Assembly (NCBI RefSeq): GCF_002872475.1
Contig: NZ_CP025682.1
Location: 744,001 to 808,000 of the forward strand
Source: Pseudazoarcus pumilus
GTDB taxonomy: Bacteria > Pseudomonadota > Gammaproteobacteria > Burkholderiales > Rhodocyclaceae
DNA: 64,000 nucleotides
Reading direction: 5' to 3'
Shown here: in pieces, positions 1-8,545 of the stretch
Numbering within the stretch: position 1 is the stretch's first letter
Layout: the number at the start of each line of letters is the position of its first letter
Program-made: the position numbers and the translations under genes
The notes under the pieces: generated by a model
Databases searched by the model: none
Seen by the model: only the letters and a program-made list of their open reading frames with translations
Told to the model about the DNA's origin: nothing

Positions 1-375
1 GGTGTAGCGCCGCCCGCGCAGCACCAGCGCGGACAGCGTGGTGGCCATGCCGGCGGCCTCGCGCGAGCGCGCCGTCTGCGAGGCGAGCCAGCGGTTGAGC
101 GCGTTGATGACCGTCTCCAGACTCTGCGCGATGCCCCAGGTGTCGGGCGTGGCGTAGTAGTCGGCAAGCAGGCCGCGCACCGCGAATTCGGACGCCTCGC
201 GCCCGTCGGCGTGTCCGCCCACGCCGTCGCCGATCGCGGCCAGCACGCCCTTGACGTCGAGCTCCGCGCCGTCGGGCGTGACCGCGCCGCAGAAATCCTC
301 GTTGTGCGCATGCGCGCCGCGCAGCGAGGCGTGGCCGAGTTCGACCTGCAGCGTCGCGGGCGGGCGCGTGTTCAT
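1..375 (-). CDS. PP2C-family serine/threonine phosphatase, N-terminal part (cut by window edge)
   Basis: The reading frame starts at the ATG complementary to 373-375 and runs off the left edge, giving 125 residues. The start is MNTRPPATLQVELGHASLRG, followed by the PP2C hallmarks HNEDFCG and AAIGDGVGGHADG, whose Asp residues bind the catalytic metals in this family. It lies 5 bp downstream of the nitrate transporter gene and is probably cotranscribed with nirBD. In several betaproteobacteria this operon position holds a fused PP2C phosphatase/Ser-Thr kinase; whether a kinase domain follows lies outside the window. A role in regulating nitrate uptake or assimilation is inference from position only. 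Confidence 0.85.
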   Translation of the reverse strand, partial: MNTRPPATLQVELGHASLRGAHAHNEDFCGAVTPDGAELDVKGVLAAIGDGVGGHADGREASEFAVRGLLADYYATPDTWGIAQSLETVINALNRWLASQTARSREAAGMATTLSALVLRGRRYT

Positions 376-380
376 GGCGG

Positions 381-1595
381 TCAGATCTTCGCGCCGGTCA
401 GGTGCGGCGCGCCCCAGGTGGTGCGCCAGCGACGCTTGACGCCGGTCAGGCCGACCAGTGCCAGCACGGCGAGAAAGGCGAAGGCGAGCAGGCCGGGCTG
501 GTAGCTGCCGGTCAGCTCCTGCGAGAAGCCGAGACTGGAGGCGAGCCAGAAGCCGCCGACGCCGCCGGCCATACCGACCAGACCGGTCATCACGCCGATC
601 TCGCGGCGGAAGCGTTGCGGCACGAGCTGGAATACCGCGCCGTTGCCCATGCCGAGTGCGAGCATCGCGCACACGAAGGCCGCCGCGCCGGCCCACACCG
701 AGGACAGACCGAAACTGGCGATGACGATGAAGAAGGCGGCGACGAGATACATCATGGACAGCGATCGTACCCCGCCGATGCGGTCGGCGACATTGCCGCC
801 GATGGGGCGCACCAGCGAGCCGGCGAACACGCAGGCGGCGGTGAAGTAGCCGGCGGTCTTCGCATCCAGTCCGTACTGGGTGTTGAAGTAGATCACCAGG
901 GACGAGGCCAGGCCGACGAAACCGCCGAAGGTCACCGAGTAGAAGAACATGAACCACCATGCATCACGGTCCTTGAGCACCTTCAGGTATTCGGCGAGCG
1001 TCTTGGGCGGCGGCGCGTCGGGCGCGTCCCTGGCGACGAAGATGAACATCACGAACACCGCGACGAGCGGAATCAGCGCCAGCCCGAACACGTTCTCCCA
1101 GCCGTAGGCAATGGCCAGCCCCGGTGCGAACAGCGCGGCGAACGCCGTACCGGAGTTGCCGGCACCGGCGATGCCCATGGCCGTGCCCTGGTGCTCGGGC
1201 GGATACCAGCGCGAGGCCAGCGGCAGCGCGGCGGCGAATGCCGCGCCGGCCATGCCCAGGAAGATGCCCAGCACCAGCGTCTGCTGATAGGAGTGGATGC
1301 CGGCCAGCCAGGCCCAGGCCAGCGCGCCGATGACGACGATCTGGCCGATGATGGCCGCGCGCTTGGGTGACAGGCGGTCGACCAGCACGCCCATCAGCAC
1401 ACGCAGCAGCGCACCGGCGAGCACCGGGGTGGCGACCATCAGGCCCTTCTGCGCGTGGGTCAGACCGAGGTCGTCGGCGATGCCGACCGCGAGCGGGCCG
1501 AGCAGCACCCACACCATGAAGGCGAGGTCGAAGTACAGGAAGGAGGCGATCAGCGTCGGCGTGTGGCCGGCGGCGAGGAAGGATTTGCGGTCCAT
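381..1595 (-). CDS. nasA: MFS nitrate/nitrite transporter (NarK/NasA family)
   Basis: A 404-residue inner-membrane protein of the major facilitator superfamily with about 12 hydrophobic segments. It begins MDRKSFLAAGHTPTLIASFL and has the NarK-type loop LVDRLSPKRAAIIG after helix 2 and the nitrate-signature-like stretch GMAGAAFAAALPLASRWYPP. The start is supported by GGAG seven bases upstream. It follows nirD by 84 bp and precedes the PP2C gene, so it is most likely the nitrate (or nitrite) importer of the assimilatory operon. The length is typical for the short NarK1/NasA type. Substrate direction cannot be read from sequence; the assimilatory role is inferred from linkage to nirBD. Confidence 0.88.
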   Translation of the reverse strand: MDRKSFLAAGHTPTLIASFLYFDLAFMVWVLLGPLAVGIADDLGLTHAQKGLMVATPVLAGALLRVLMGVLVDRLSPKRAAIIGQIVVIGALAWAWLAGIHSYQQTLVLGIFLGMAGAAFAAALPLASRWYPPEHQGTAMGIAGAGNSGTAFAALFAPGLAIAYGWENVFGLALIPLVAVFVMFIFVARDAPDAPPPKTLAEYLKVLKDRDAWWFMFFYSVTFGGFVGLASSLVIYFNTQYGLDAKTAGYFTAACVFAGSLVRPIGGNVADRIGGVRSLSMMYLVAAFFIVIASFGLSSVWAGAAAFVCAMLALGMGNGAVFQLVPQRFRREIGVMTGLVGMAGGVGGFWLASSLGFSQELTGSYQPGLLAFAFLAVLALVGLTGVKRRWRTTWGAPHLTGAKI

Positions 1596-1679
1596 GGGGG
1601 TTCTCCGGGCAATACGGGCCCGCGCCGCGCGCCGCAGCGCGCGTCGTTTCGGGCAGATTTCGTGGGAGGGGGGCGCCGG

Positions 1680-2015
1680 CTAGAGCAGCAACAGCACGTG
1701 CCCGTCCTCGACGCGCGCGTCGAAGCGGGCCGTGCAGCCCTCGTCGGGTTCGGCCGCGTGGCCGTCCTCGAGGCCGATGCGCCAGTTGTGCAGCGGGCAG
1801 GTGACGCTGCGCCCGTGCACGATGCCCGCCGACAGCGGACCGCCCTTGTGCGGGCAGCGGTCCGACAGCGCGAAGACCTCGTCGTCGCCGTTGCGGAAGA
1901 CGGCGATCGCGCCGTGGGTGGGGTGTTCCAGCGTGCGCGCGCCGAGCACCGGGATGTCGTCGAGCGCGCACACGCGGCGCCAGGTGGTCGCGGATTGAGG
2001 CAGAGGCATGTTCAT
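1680..2015 (-). CDS. nirD: Nitrite reductase (NADH) small subunit, Rieske-type
   Basis: A 111-residue cytoplasmic protein with a Rieske-like [2Fe-2S] domain. The ligand motifs are DRCPHKGGPL (about residues 52-61) and VTCPLHNWRI (about 70-79), the NirD pattern of C-x-H and C-x2-H. NirD pairs with NirB to reduce nitrite to ammonium with NAD(P)H. The gene follows nirB by 27 bp and precedes the nitrate transporter. The ATG at 2015 has an AGGA-type site upstream; an ATG two codons later is an alternative. The length is normal for NirD. Confidence 0.95.
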   Translation of the reverse strand: MNMPLPQSATTWRRVCALDDIPVLGARTLEHPTHGAIAVFRNGDDEVFALSDRCPHKGGPLSAGIVHGRSVTCPLHNWRIGLEDGHAAEPDEGCTARFDARVEDGHVLLLL

Positions 2016-2042
2016 GGTCCTGGATTCCTGTTCGGTCGGGGC

Positions 2043-4499
2043 TTACGCCGGGAGCGGCTCGAACTGCTCGCGCAGTTTCGGTTTCGCGGCCTGCTCGGCC
2101 CACGGGTCGGGTGCGTCGCGCAGCGCGAACAGCAGGCGCTCGTAGAGGGCGCGGCGATTGTCCGCGTCCTCTACGACGTAGCGCTTGACGTGCTCCATGC
2201 CGACGCGCTCGACGTAGTGCACCGTGCGCTCCAGGTACCAGGCCTCCTCACGGTAGAGCTGCAGGAAGGCACCGCCGTATTCCATCACTTGCTCGTCGTC
2301 GGCGACCTTGCACAGGAACTGCGCGACCTCGGTCTTGATGCCGCCGTTGCCCGCCACGTAAAGCTCGTAGCCCGAATCGACGCCGATCACGCCCACGTCC
2401 TTGATGCCCGATTCGGCGCAGTTGCGCGGGCAGCCCGACACCGCGAGCTTGACCTTGTGGGGTGACCACATGCCGAAGAGCATCTTCTCGAGCTTGACGC
2501 CCATCTCCATCGAGCGCTGCGTGCCGAAGCGGCAGTGTTCGGAGCCGACGCAGGTCTTCACGGTGCGCAGGCTCTTGCCGTAGGCGTGGCCCGAGACCAT
2601 GCCGGCCTCGCCCAGGTCGTGCCAGATCAGCGGCAGGTCGGCCTTCTTCGCGCCGAGCAGGTCGATGCGCTGACCGCCGGTGACCTTGACCGTCGGGATC
2701 TGATACTTCTCGGCGACGTTGGCGATCGCGCGCAGCTCGTCGGGCGTGGTCAGGCCGCCGAACATGCGCGGCACCACCGAGTAGGTGCCGTCCTTCTGGA
2801 TGTTGGCGTGGCTGCGCTCATTGACGAAACGGCTCTGCGGATCGTCCTCGGCCTCGAACGGCCAGGTCGAGAGCAGGTAGTAGTTGAGCGCCGGGCGGCA
2901 GGTCGCGCAGCCGTTGGGCGTCTTCCACTCCAGCGCGCGCATGACGTCGGGGATGGTCAGCAGCTTGCGCTCGCGGATCGCCTGACGCACCTCGCCGTGG
3001 TTGTGGTCGGTGCACGCGCAGATCGGCCTGGAATGCTTGTCGGCGGCCTGGAAGGCGCCGCCGATGGTCGAAGCCAGCAACTGCTCGACCAGCCCGGTAC
3101 ATGAGCCGCAGGAGCTCGACGCCTTGGTGTGCTTCTTGACGTCGTCGAGCGTGAACAAGCCCTTTTCCTTGATCGCGCGGACGATGGTGCCCTTGCACAC
3201 GCCGTTGCAGCCGCACACTTCCGCCGTGTCGGGCAGGCTGGCGGCCAGATTCTGGCCCTGGTGGCCGGCGTCGCCCAGATGCGACTGCGAGAAGCTCTGG
3301 CCGAACATCAGGTGGTCGCGCATTTCGGCGACGTTCTTGCCCTCGCGCATGAGCTGGAAGTACCAGGCGCCGTCGGTGGTGTCGCCGACCATGACCGCAC
3401 CGGCGAGCGTGTCGTCGCGCAGCACGATCTTGCGATACACGCCGCCGGCGCGATCATGCAGCACGATCTCGTCGCAGCCCTCGCCGCCGGAAAAGTCACC
3501 GGCCGAGAACACGTCCACACCGGTGACCTTGAGCTTGGTCGAGGTCACCGAACCTTCGTAGCGGCCGATGCCGAAGCCGGCCAGATGGTTGGCACACACC
3601 TTGGCCTGCTCGAACAGGGGGGCGACCAGACCGTAGCTGGTGCCGCGGTGGCTGACGCATTCGCCGATGGCGTAGATGCGCGGGTCGGTCGCGGTCTGCA
3701 TGGTGTCGCCGACGACGATGCCGCGATTGCAGTGCAGCCTGGCCGATTCGGCCAGCGCCGTGTTGGGGCGGATGCCGGCGGCCATCACGACGAGGTCGGC
3801 CGGCAGGCTGCGTCCGTCGGCGAGCCTGAGTGCGGCCACGCGCCCGTCCTCGCCGGCTTCGAGCGCGGCGGTCTGCGCGCCCAGCTCGAACTTCAGGCCC
3901 TTGGATTCGAGCGAGGCCTGCAGCAGGTCGGCCGCCGGCTGGTCGAGTTGGCGCTCCATGATCCAGTCGGCCAGGTGCACTACGGTGACGTTCATGCCGC
4001 GCAAGGCCAGGCCGTTGGCCGCTTCCAGTCCGAGCAGGCCGGCGCCGACGACGACCGCGTGGCGCCAGGTGCTGGCCGCCTGGATCATGGTTTCGGTGTC
4101 GGCGATGTCGCGATAGGCGATCACGCCGGGCAGGTCGGCGCCGGGCACCGGCAGGATGAAGGGCTTGGAGCCGGTCGCCAGCAGCAGGCGGTCGTATTCG
4201 GCCTCGGTGCCATCGTCGGCGCGCACCACGCGGCGCACGCGATCAATCTCGACCACCTTGCGGCCGGTGTGCAGCGTGATGCCATTGTCGGCATACCAGT
4301 CGAGATCATTGAGCATGATCTCGGGCAGGCCCATTTCGCCGGCGAGCACCGGCGAGAGCATGATGCGGTTGTAGTTGCCGTGCGGCTCGGCGCCGAAGAC
4401 GGTGATGTCGTACTGCTCGGGCGCGTACTTGAGCAGTTCTTCCAGGGTCTTCACCCCGGCCATGCCGTTGCCGACCATTACCAGTTTCTGTTTGCGCAT
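2043..4499 (-). CDS. nirB: Nitrite reductase (NADH) large subunit
   Basis: An 818-residue assimilatory siroheme nitrite reductase. The chosen start (MRKQKLVMVGNGMAGVKT) has a strong GAGGGGAAA site; a longer frame to 4541 adds 14 residues without support. Domains in order: FAD/NAD(P)H oxidoreductase (about residues 1-300, GxGxxG at VVVGAGLLGLEAANG), two BFD-like [2Fe-2S] domains (VCGCNGVCKG with CGSC, then ICACTDHNHG with CATC), and the sulfite/nitrite reductase domain. The siroheme/[4Fe-4S] ligands are in TCVGSEHCRFG and SGCPRNCAES. It heads the nirBD-nasA-PP2C operon, downstream of a sigma-54 type promoter. Confidence 0.96.
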   Translation of the reverse strand: MRKQKLVMVGNGMAGVKTLEELLKYAPEQYDITVFGAEPHGNYNRIMLSPVLAGEMGLPEIMLNDLDWYADNGITLHTGRKVVEIDRVRRVVRADDGTEAEYDRLLLATGSKPFILPVPGADLPGVIAYRDIADTETMIQAASTWRHAVVVGAGLLGLEAANGLALRGMNVTVVHLADWIMERQLDQPAADLLQASLESKGLKFELGAQTAALEAGEDGRVAALRLADGRSLPADLVVMAAGIRPNTALAESARLHCNRGIVVGDTMQTATDPRIYAIGECVSHRGTSYGLVAPLFEQAKVCANHLAGFGIGRYEGSVTSTKLKVTGVDVFSAGDFSGGEGCDEIVLHDRAGGVYRKIVLRDDTLAGAVMVGDTTDGAWYFQLMREGKNVAEMRDHLMFGQSFSQSHLGDAGHQGQNLAASLPDTAEVCGCNGVCKGTIVRAIKEKGLFTLDDVKKHTKASSSCGSCTGLVEQLLASTIGGAFQAADKHSRPICACTDHNHGEVRQAIRERKLLTIPDVMRALEWKTPNGCATCRPALNYYLLSTWPFEAEDDPQSRFVNERSHANIQKDGTYSVVPRMFGGLTTPDELRAIANVAEKYQIPTVKVTGGQRIDLLGAKKADLPLIWHDLGEAGMVSGHAYGKSLRTVKTCVGSEHCRFGTQRSMEMGVKLEKMLFGMWSPHKVKLAVSGCPRNCAESGIKDVGVIGVDSGYELYVAGNGGIKTEVAQFLCKVADDEQVMEYGGAFLQLYREEAWYLERTVHYVERVGMEHVKRYVVEDADNRRALYERLLFALRDAPDPWAEQAAKPKLREQFEPLPA

Positions 4500-4683
4500 G
4501 ATTTCCCCTCGCAACAACGCTCCGACGCATGGCCGGAACATGATTCGATGTCGTCAGGGATCGGCGCTGATCCTCGGGCAGCTCTGGCTGTCCGGCAGTC
4601 GGGCCTTCCTTGGCCGGGCTGCTTTGGGATGACGGATTCTTGTGGATGCCGCGGTTTCGCGACGCTGCGTCGGGCATCCCTGA
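4500..4683 (-). promoter_or_regulatory. Long structured 5' leader of nirB
   Basis: About 180 nt lie between the inferred sigma-54 start and the nirB ATG, with no convincing gene. On the minus strand it can fold a GGATGCC/GGCATCC stem enclosing GACGCAGCGTC, and a small GGATC/GATCC hairpin closer to nirB. Assimilatory nitrate operons in other proteobacteria use leader antitermination by NasR or NasT. No T-run typical of an intrinsic terminator follows these stems, so attenuation is only a possibility. Confidence 0.4.
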
Positions 4684-4692
4684 TTCGGATCT

Positions 4693-4709
4693 ATGCAAGC
4701 ACCGTGCCA
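4693..4709 (-). promoter_or_regulatory. Sigma-54 (-24/-12) promoter of the nirBD operon
   Basis: On the minus strand the sequence reads TGGCACGGTGCTTGCAT. It matches the RpoN consensus TGGCACG-N4-TTGCA fully, with the correct 10-base spacing between the invariant GG and GC. This places transcription under RpoN, presumably with NtrC, which fits nitrogen-limited expression of an assimilatory nitrite reductase. Confidence 0.8.
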
Positions 4710-4828
4710 GCCCATGGCGGTGCGCACCATCCGGAGACGGTCGCGAGGGGCGGTCGTCAGGCCCGCAAGTGCAGGCAAAGGGTGTGGCCAAGGGGACAAT
4801 CGTCCGACCCGGTCAGCATTTCATGCAA

Positions 4829-4859
4829 GGTGCGCGCACCGCTTCGGGTCGTGCGCACC
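4829..4859. promoter_or_regulatory. Inverted repeat upstream of the nirB sigma-54 promoter, candidate enhancer
   Basis: GGTGCGC and GCGCACC form a 7-bp inverted repeat around a 17-base centre that also contains GCACC and GGTCGTGC, loosely resembling NtrC half-sites. It lies about 120-165 bp upstream of the sigma-54 promoter, a usual enhancer distance. It also lies just downstream of the Mla-like lipoprotein gene and could act in that transcript, though no T-run follows it. Confidence 0.35.
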
Positions 4860-4891
4860 CTGCGATGCACCATGAAGGATCGTCGGGGTGT

Positions 4892-5512
4892 TCAGCGCGG
4901 CGGGATCTGGGAGGCGTGCCCGGCCGACCAGCGGGCGATCTCCAGCGCGATGCGGTCGGCTGCGCGCCCCATGGCGTCCACGACATCGGCCACCGCGGTG
5001 CCGGCAGCACGCTCGCGCGCCTCGAAGCGCTGGCCGGCGACGATGTGCCGGGTGTTGCCCTGCGCCAGGCGGACATCGATGCGGATCACCGCCTCGGGAC
5101 GACCATTGCGATATTCGCTCTGGAAGGCGCGCAGTTCGGTGTCGAGTTCGAAATCCGCGAACAGACTGCGTTCGTCGGTGCTGACCGAGGCGAAGCGCTG
5201 TCCGGCCAGCAGCGCGTCGACGATGCGTTCGCGCATCAGTACCGGAGCCGGGTCGGTCCAGGCCGCGCCCTGGTAGACGCTCACCAGCCGGTCGTCGGGG
5301 ATCACGACGATGCGTCGCCCGGCGATGCGCGAACCGCTGACCGGGCGCAGCACGCGCAGCGAGACGTCGATCTGCGGGCCGGCGGGTGCCGCGGCGTGAT
5401 CGATCGCACCGGGCAGCAGATAGACGTCGACCGCTTCGCGCTCCGGCAGTATCGAGCAGGCGGGCAGCAGTGCGGCCAGTGACAGGGCGGCGAGGACGAG
5501 GCGGCGCTTCAT
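4892..5512 (-). CDS. ABC-type transport auxiliary lipoprotein (Mla/PqiC-like)
   Basis: A 206-residue protein with a lipoprotein signal: MKRRLVLAALSLAALLPACS, with the lipobox Cys at residue 19. The rest resembles the ABC-transporter auxiliary lipoprotein family (YmbA/PqiC type), with ILPEREAVDVYLLPG after the lipobox and the conserved-looking AWTDPAPVLMRERIVDALL segment. Its ATG overlaps the stop of the MCE protein gene (ATGA, 4 bp), making it the last gene of the four-gene operon. It probably bridges the MCE protein to the outer membrane in lipid trafficking; that role is inferred from family and context. Confidence 0.82.
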   Translation of the reverse strand: MKRRLVLAALSLAALLPACSILPEREAVDVYLLPGAIDHAAAPAGPQIDVSLRVLRPVSGSRIAGRRIVVIPDDRLVSVYQGAAWTDPAPVLMRERIVDALLAGQRFASVSTDERSLFADFELDTELRAFQSEYRNGRPEAVIRIDVRLAQGNTRHIVAGQRFEARERAAGTAVADVVDAMGRAADRIALEIARWSAGHASQIPPR

Positions 5513-6408
5513 GGCTGGAACTCCCGGGTGGGCTGGCGGCCGAGCAGATAGTCGCGCGGACTGTCCTCGAGCTGACGGGTGATGGTGCGCAGCGAGGCCA
5601 GCGTTGCACGCAACTCGGCCATGGCCGGGCCGATGTCGGCCAGTCCGCGCAGACCCCCTTCGACATTGCCGCGGTTGTCACGCACGATGGATTCGATTTC
5701 GCCGACCGTGCGCTCGACCGCGTTCATCGCCCGCGACGCGCTGGCCAGCGTGTCGCCCAGTTCCCCGTCGACCAGTCGGTGGGTCGATGCGATCAGGCGG
5801 TTGGCGTCGTCGAGCATCGTGGCCAGCTCGTCGCGGCGTCCGGCCAGCGAGTCGCTCACCAGTCGCAGGTTGTGCAGGGTCGCGGACAGGTCGTCGACGG
5901 TCTGCGGCGACAGGGCTTCGCGCGCGCGGATCAGCAGTTCGTTGACGTTGAGCATCACATCCTCGCCGTCGGCCAGCAACCGGCTCAGCGGCGAGGGCGT
6001 AGCGACGATCACGGGGATCTCGCCCTCGCTCGCCGGCAGCGGCTGGCTGGACGGGTCGTCGCCGCTGGTGAGCCGGATGATCGACAGCCCGGTGATGCCC
6101 GCGGGCACCAGGCGCGCCTGGGTGTCGTCGCGCATCGGCGCACTCGGGTCGATGCGCACGCGTGCGAAGACGCGGCGCGGGTCGGCAGGGTCGAGCCGCA
6201 AGCTGGCGACATCGCCGATGCGGATGCCGTTGAACTCCACCGTGCTGCCGCGCGACAGGCCCGTGACCGGCTCGTGGAAGGCGATGTCGTAGAATGCCTG
6301 GTCGCGCTCGGCGCCGCTCTGGCCCAGCCACAGCGCGAACAGCAGCGCGCCGATGGCCGCGGCCAGCGTAAACAGGCCGATCAGCACGTGATGCGCACGG
6401 GTTTCCAT
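5509..6408 (-). CDS. MCE-domain substrate-binding protein (MlaD-like)
   Basis: A 299-residue protein with one N-terminal membrane anchor (about residues 8-28) and an MCE domain (about 38-115: AFYDIAFHEPVTGLSRGSTV, GIRIGDVASLRLDP). A long helical region of about 170 residues follows. MCE proteins form periplasmic hexamers that bind lipid for an ABC transporter. The start lies directly after the stop of the ATPase gene, and the end overlaps the lipoprotein gene. It is longer than E. coli MlaD (183 aa) and closer to the single-MCE proteins that carry a coiled C-terminal needle. Confidence 0.88.
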   Translation of the reverse strand: METRAHHVLIGLFTLAAAIGALLFALWLGQSGAERDQAFYDIAFHEPVTGLSRGSTVEFNGIRIGDVASLRLDPADPRRVFARVRIDPSAPMRDDTQARLVPAGITGLSIIRLTSGDDPSSQPLPASEGEIPVIVATPSPLSRLLADGEDVMLNVNELLIRAREALSPQTVDDLSATLHNLRLVSDSLAGRRDELATMLDDANRLIASTHRLVDGELGDTLASASRAMNAVERTVGEIESIVRDNRGNVEGGLRGLADIGPAMAELRATLASLRTITRQLEDSPRDYLLGRQPTREFQP

Positions 6409-7194
6409 TCAGTTGCCCTCCGTGACGGATGCGGTGGCCGCGGCGCGGCCACGCGGGCCGCGGAAATAGTCGCGTACCCAGGCGTCGTCGCTTTGCGCGA
6501 CGGTGGCCAGATCCGCGTTCAGGATGACACGGCGGCGCGCGAGTACCGCGACACGATCGGTGATTGCGTACAGCGTGTCCAGATCATGTGTGACCACGAA
6601 TACCGTCAGGCCGAGGGCGTCGCGCAGCGTCGCGATCAGCCGGTCGAAGGCGGCCGCGCCGATCGGGTCCAGCCCGGCGGTGGGCTCGTCGAGGAACAGG
6701 ATATCCGGATCGAGCGCCAGCGCGCGCGCCAGCGCGGCGCGTTTGACCATGCCGCCGGACAGCTCGGCCGGCAGGCGCGCGCCGGCGTCGGCCGGCAGGC
6801 CGGCCAGCGCGATCTTGAGCGCGGCCAGCGGCGCCGCCTCGTCGCGCGTGAGTCCGGCATGTTCGACCAGCGGCAGGACGACGTTCTCGGCCACCGTCAG
6901 CGACGAGAACAGCGCACCACGCTGGAACAGCACGCCGAAGCGTCGTTCGACGCGGCTGCGCTCGCGCGGCGCCAGCGTGGCCAGATCCTCGCCGAACACG
7001 CGCACGCTGCCGCCCGCCGGTTTCTGCAGGCCGAGGATGGTGCGCAACAGTACCGACTTGCCGGTGCCCGAGCCGCCGACCACGCCGAGGATCTCGCCGT
7101 GCCGCACATCGAGGTCCAGCCCCTCATGCACCACGAGGCTGCCGAAGCGCGTGACCAGGCCGCGTACCTCGACGACGTTGTCCGGCGCGCTCAC
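6409..7194 (-). CDS. ABC transporter ATP-binding protein (MlaF-like)
   Basis: A 261-residue ATPase with Walker A GGSGTGKS, signature LSGGMVKRAALARAL, Walker B ILFLDEPTAGLDP and the switch His in VVTHDL. The start is a GTG whose last bases overlap the TGA of the permease gene (GTGA), so the two are translationally coupled. A longer open frame upstream on this strand lies within the permease gene and is not coding. With the STAS-permease and MCE protein it forms the core of an inner-membrane lipid transporter, probably phospholipid. Confidence 0.92.
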   Translation of the reverse strand: MSAPDNVVEVRGLVTRFGSLVVHEGLDLDVRHGEILGVVGGSGTGKSVLLRTILGLQKPAGGSVRVFGEDLATLAPRERSRVERRFGVLFQRGALFSSLTVAENVVLPLVEHAGLTRDEAAPLAALKIALAGLPADAGARLPAELSGGMVKRAALARALALDPDILFLDEPTAGLDPIGAAAFDRLIATLRDALGLTVFVVTHDLDTLYAITDRVAVLARRRVILNADLATVAQSDDAWVRDYFRGPRGRAAATASVTEGN

Positions 7195-8330
7195 CAGCCC
7201 ATCTCCATGCAGAACAGTGCGGCGATCGCGTCGACCACGATGACCACGAAGATCGACTGCACCACGGCCGAGGTGGTGTGCTCGCCCACCGACTGTGCGC
7301 TGCCGCCGGCGCGAAAGCCCTCGTTGCAGCCGATCACCGCGATCAGAAAGGCGAACACCGGGGCCTTGGCCATGCCGATGAGAAAGTGGCGCAGCGCGAC
7401 GTTGGTTTCGATCACCGACAGGAACATGCTCGGCGAGATGTCGAGCTTGAGCGCGCACACGATCATCCCGCCGGCCAGTCCCGAGATCATCGCGACGAAG
7501 GCGAGTATCGGCAGTGCGACGAGCAAGGCGAGCACGCGCGGCAGCACCAGCAGCTCGACCGGTGACAGGCCCAGCACGCGAATCGCGTCGACCTCTTCGT
7601 TGGCCCGCATCGAGCCGATCTGCGCGGCGAACGCGCTCGAGGTGCGCCCGGCGACGAGAATCGCCGCGAGCAGCACGCCGAATTCGCGCAGGAAGGAGTA
7701 GGCGACCAGATCGACGGTGTAGATGCTGGCGCCGAAACCGGTCAGCACCGTCGCGCCGAGAAAGGCCACGACGGCGCCAACCAGAAAGGTCAGCAGCGCG
7801 ACGATGGGCAGCGCGTCCAGGCCGGTGCGCTCCAGATGTGCGACGAAGGACGTCATGCGCCAGCGTCCGGGCCGGAACAGTGTGCGCGCGAAGGTCTCCA
7901 GCGTCAGTCCGAGCAGGCCGCACACGCCCACGAGGTGGTCGCGGAACGCGACTGTCGTGCGTCCGATGTGCTCCAGGATGTCGCCAGGCATGTAGCCGTC
8001 GGGAGTCTGCGCGCTCGGGTCGATACGTTGGTGCGCTTCGCGCACGGTGCGCAGCAGCGCCTGCCGTTCCGGGGCTTGCGCGGCGAGGACGGTTTCGAGT
8101 TGCTGGTCGCTCAGCAGTGTGCACAGCAGGCCGGCGCCGGCGGTGTCGAGACCCGACAAGCCCGAGGCATCGACGGCGGCGATGTCCCCATCGCGTTCCC
8201 GCAAAGCCGCTACGTGAGCAGCGAGTGCACGGCAGTGCGGCAGCGTCCAGGCGCCCGCGATGCGCAGGATCGGTCCGTCGGCCGATGGCACGATCTCGGA
8301 CGTGCCGGGCGCGTCAGCTGCGGCGATCAT
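7191..8330 (-). CDS. ABC transporter permease with N-terminal STAS domain (MlaE-like)
   Basis: A 379-residue protein. Residues about 15-100 look like a STAS domain (MlaB-like, with VDASGLSGLDTAGAGLL). Residues about 120-379 are an MlaE-family permease (VGAVVAFLGATVLTGFGA, TSSAFAAQIGSMRANEEVDA, GCNEGFRAGGSAQSVGEHTT). Fusion of MlaB and MlaE functions in one chain is common in betaproteobacteria. It is the first gene of the operon; its stop overlaps the GTG of the ATPase. Divergent to the HlyD operon across about 215 bp. Confidence 0.9.
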   Translation of the reverse strand: MIAAADAPGTSEIVPSADGPILRIAGAWTLPHCRALAAHVAALRERDGDIAAVDASGLSGLDTAGAGLLCTLLSDQQLETVLAAQAPERQALLRTVREAHQRIDPSAQTPDGYMPGDILEHIGRTTVAFRDHLVGVCGLLGLTLETFARTLFRPGRWRMTSFVAHLERTGLDALPIVALLTFLVGAVVAFLGATVLTGFGASIYTVDLVAYSFLREFGVLLAAILVAGRTSSAFAAQIGSMRANEEVDAIRVLGLSPVELLVLPRVLALLVALPILAFVAMISGLAGGMIVCALKLDISPSMFLSVIETNVALRHFLIGMAKAPVFAFLIAVIGCNEGFRAGGSAQSVGEHTTSAVVQSIFVVIVVDAIAALFCMEMGW

Positions 8331-8545
8331 CGTGCTGTGTGGAACGGATCAAGGGGCATGGACTCGCCTGATGCATGCGTCGGTTCGGGAACGTGTCGCG
8401 GCGAGGCTTCGACGCAATGCCCGTATCGAACCATCAACGCCGCGCAGGTGCAACCGCACCGGGTTTGCGGCCGGCGCCGATCGTCACACCCGTGCTGCCG
8501 CCGTCGGGGATAATGGTGCTTCGAAGCATGGGCCGGGAGAGCGAA

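Noticed and set aside
3129..5276. Long open frames opposite real genes (also 9073-12177 minus, 40136-42223 minus, 5386-7701 plus)
   Set aside because: They lie antisense to well-identified genes, have shadow composition typical of GC-rich DNA and no recognisable domains.
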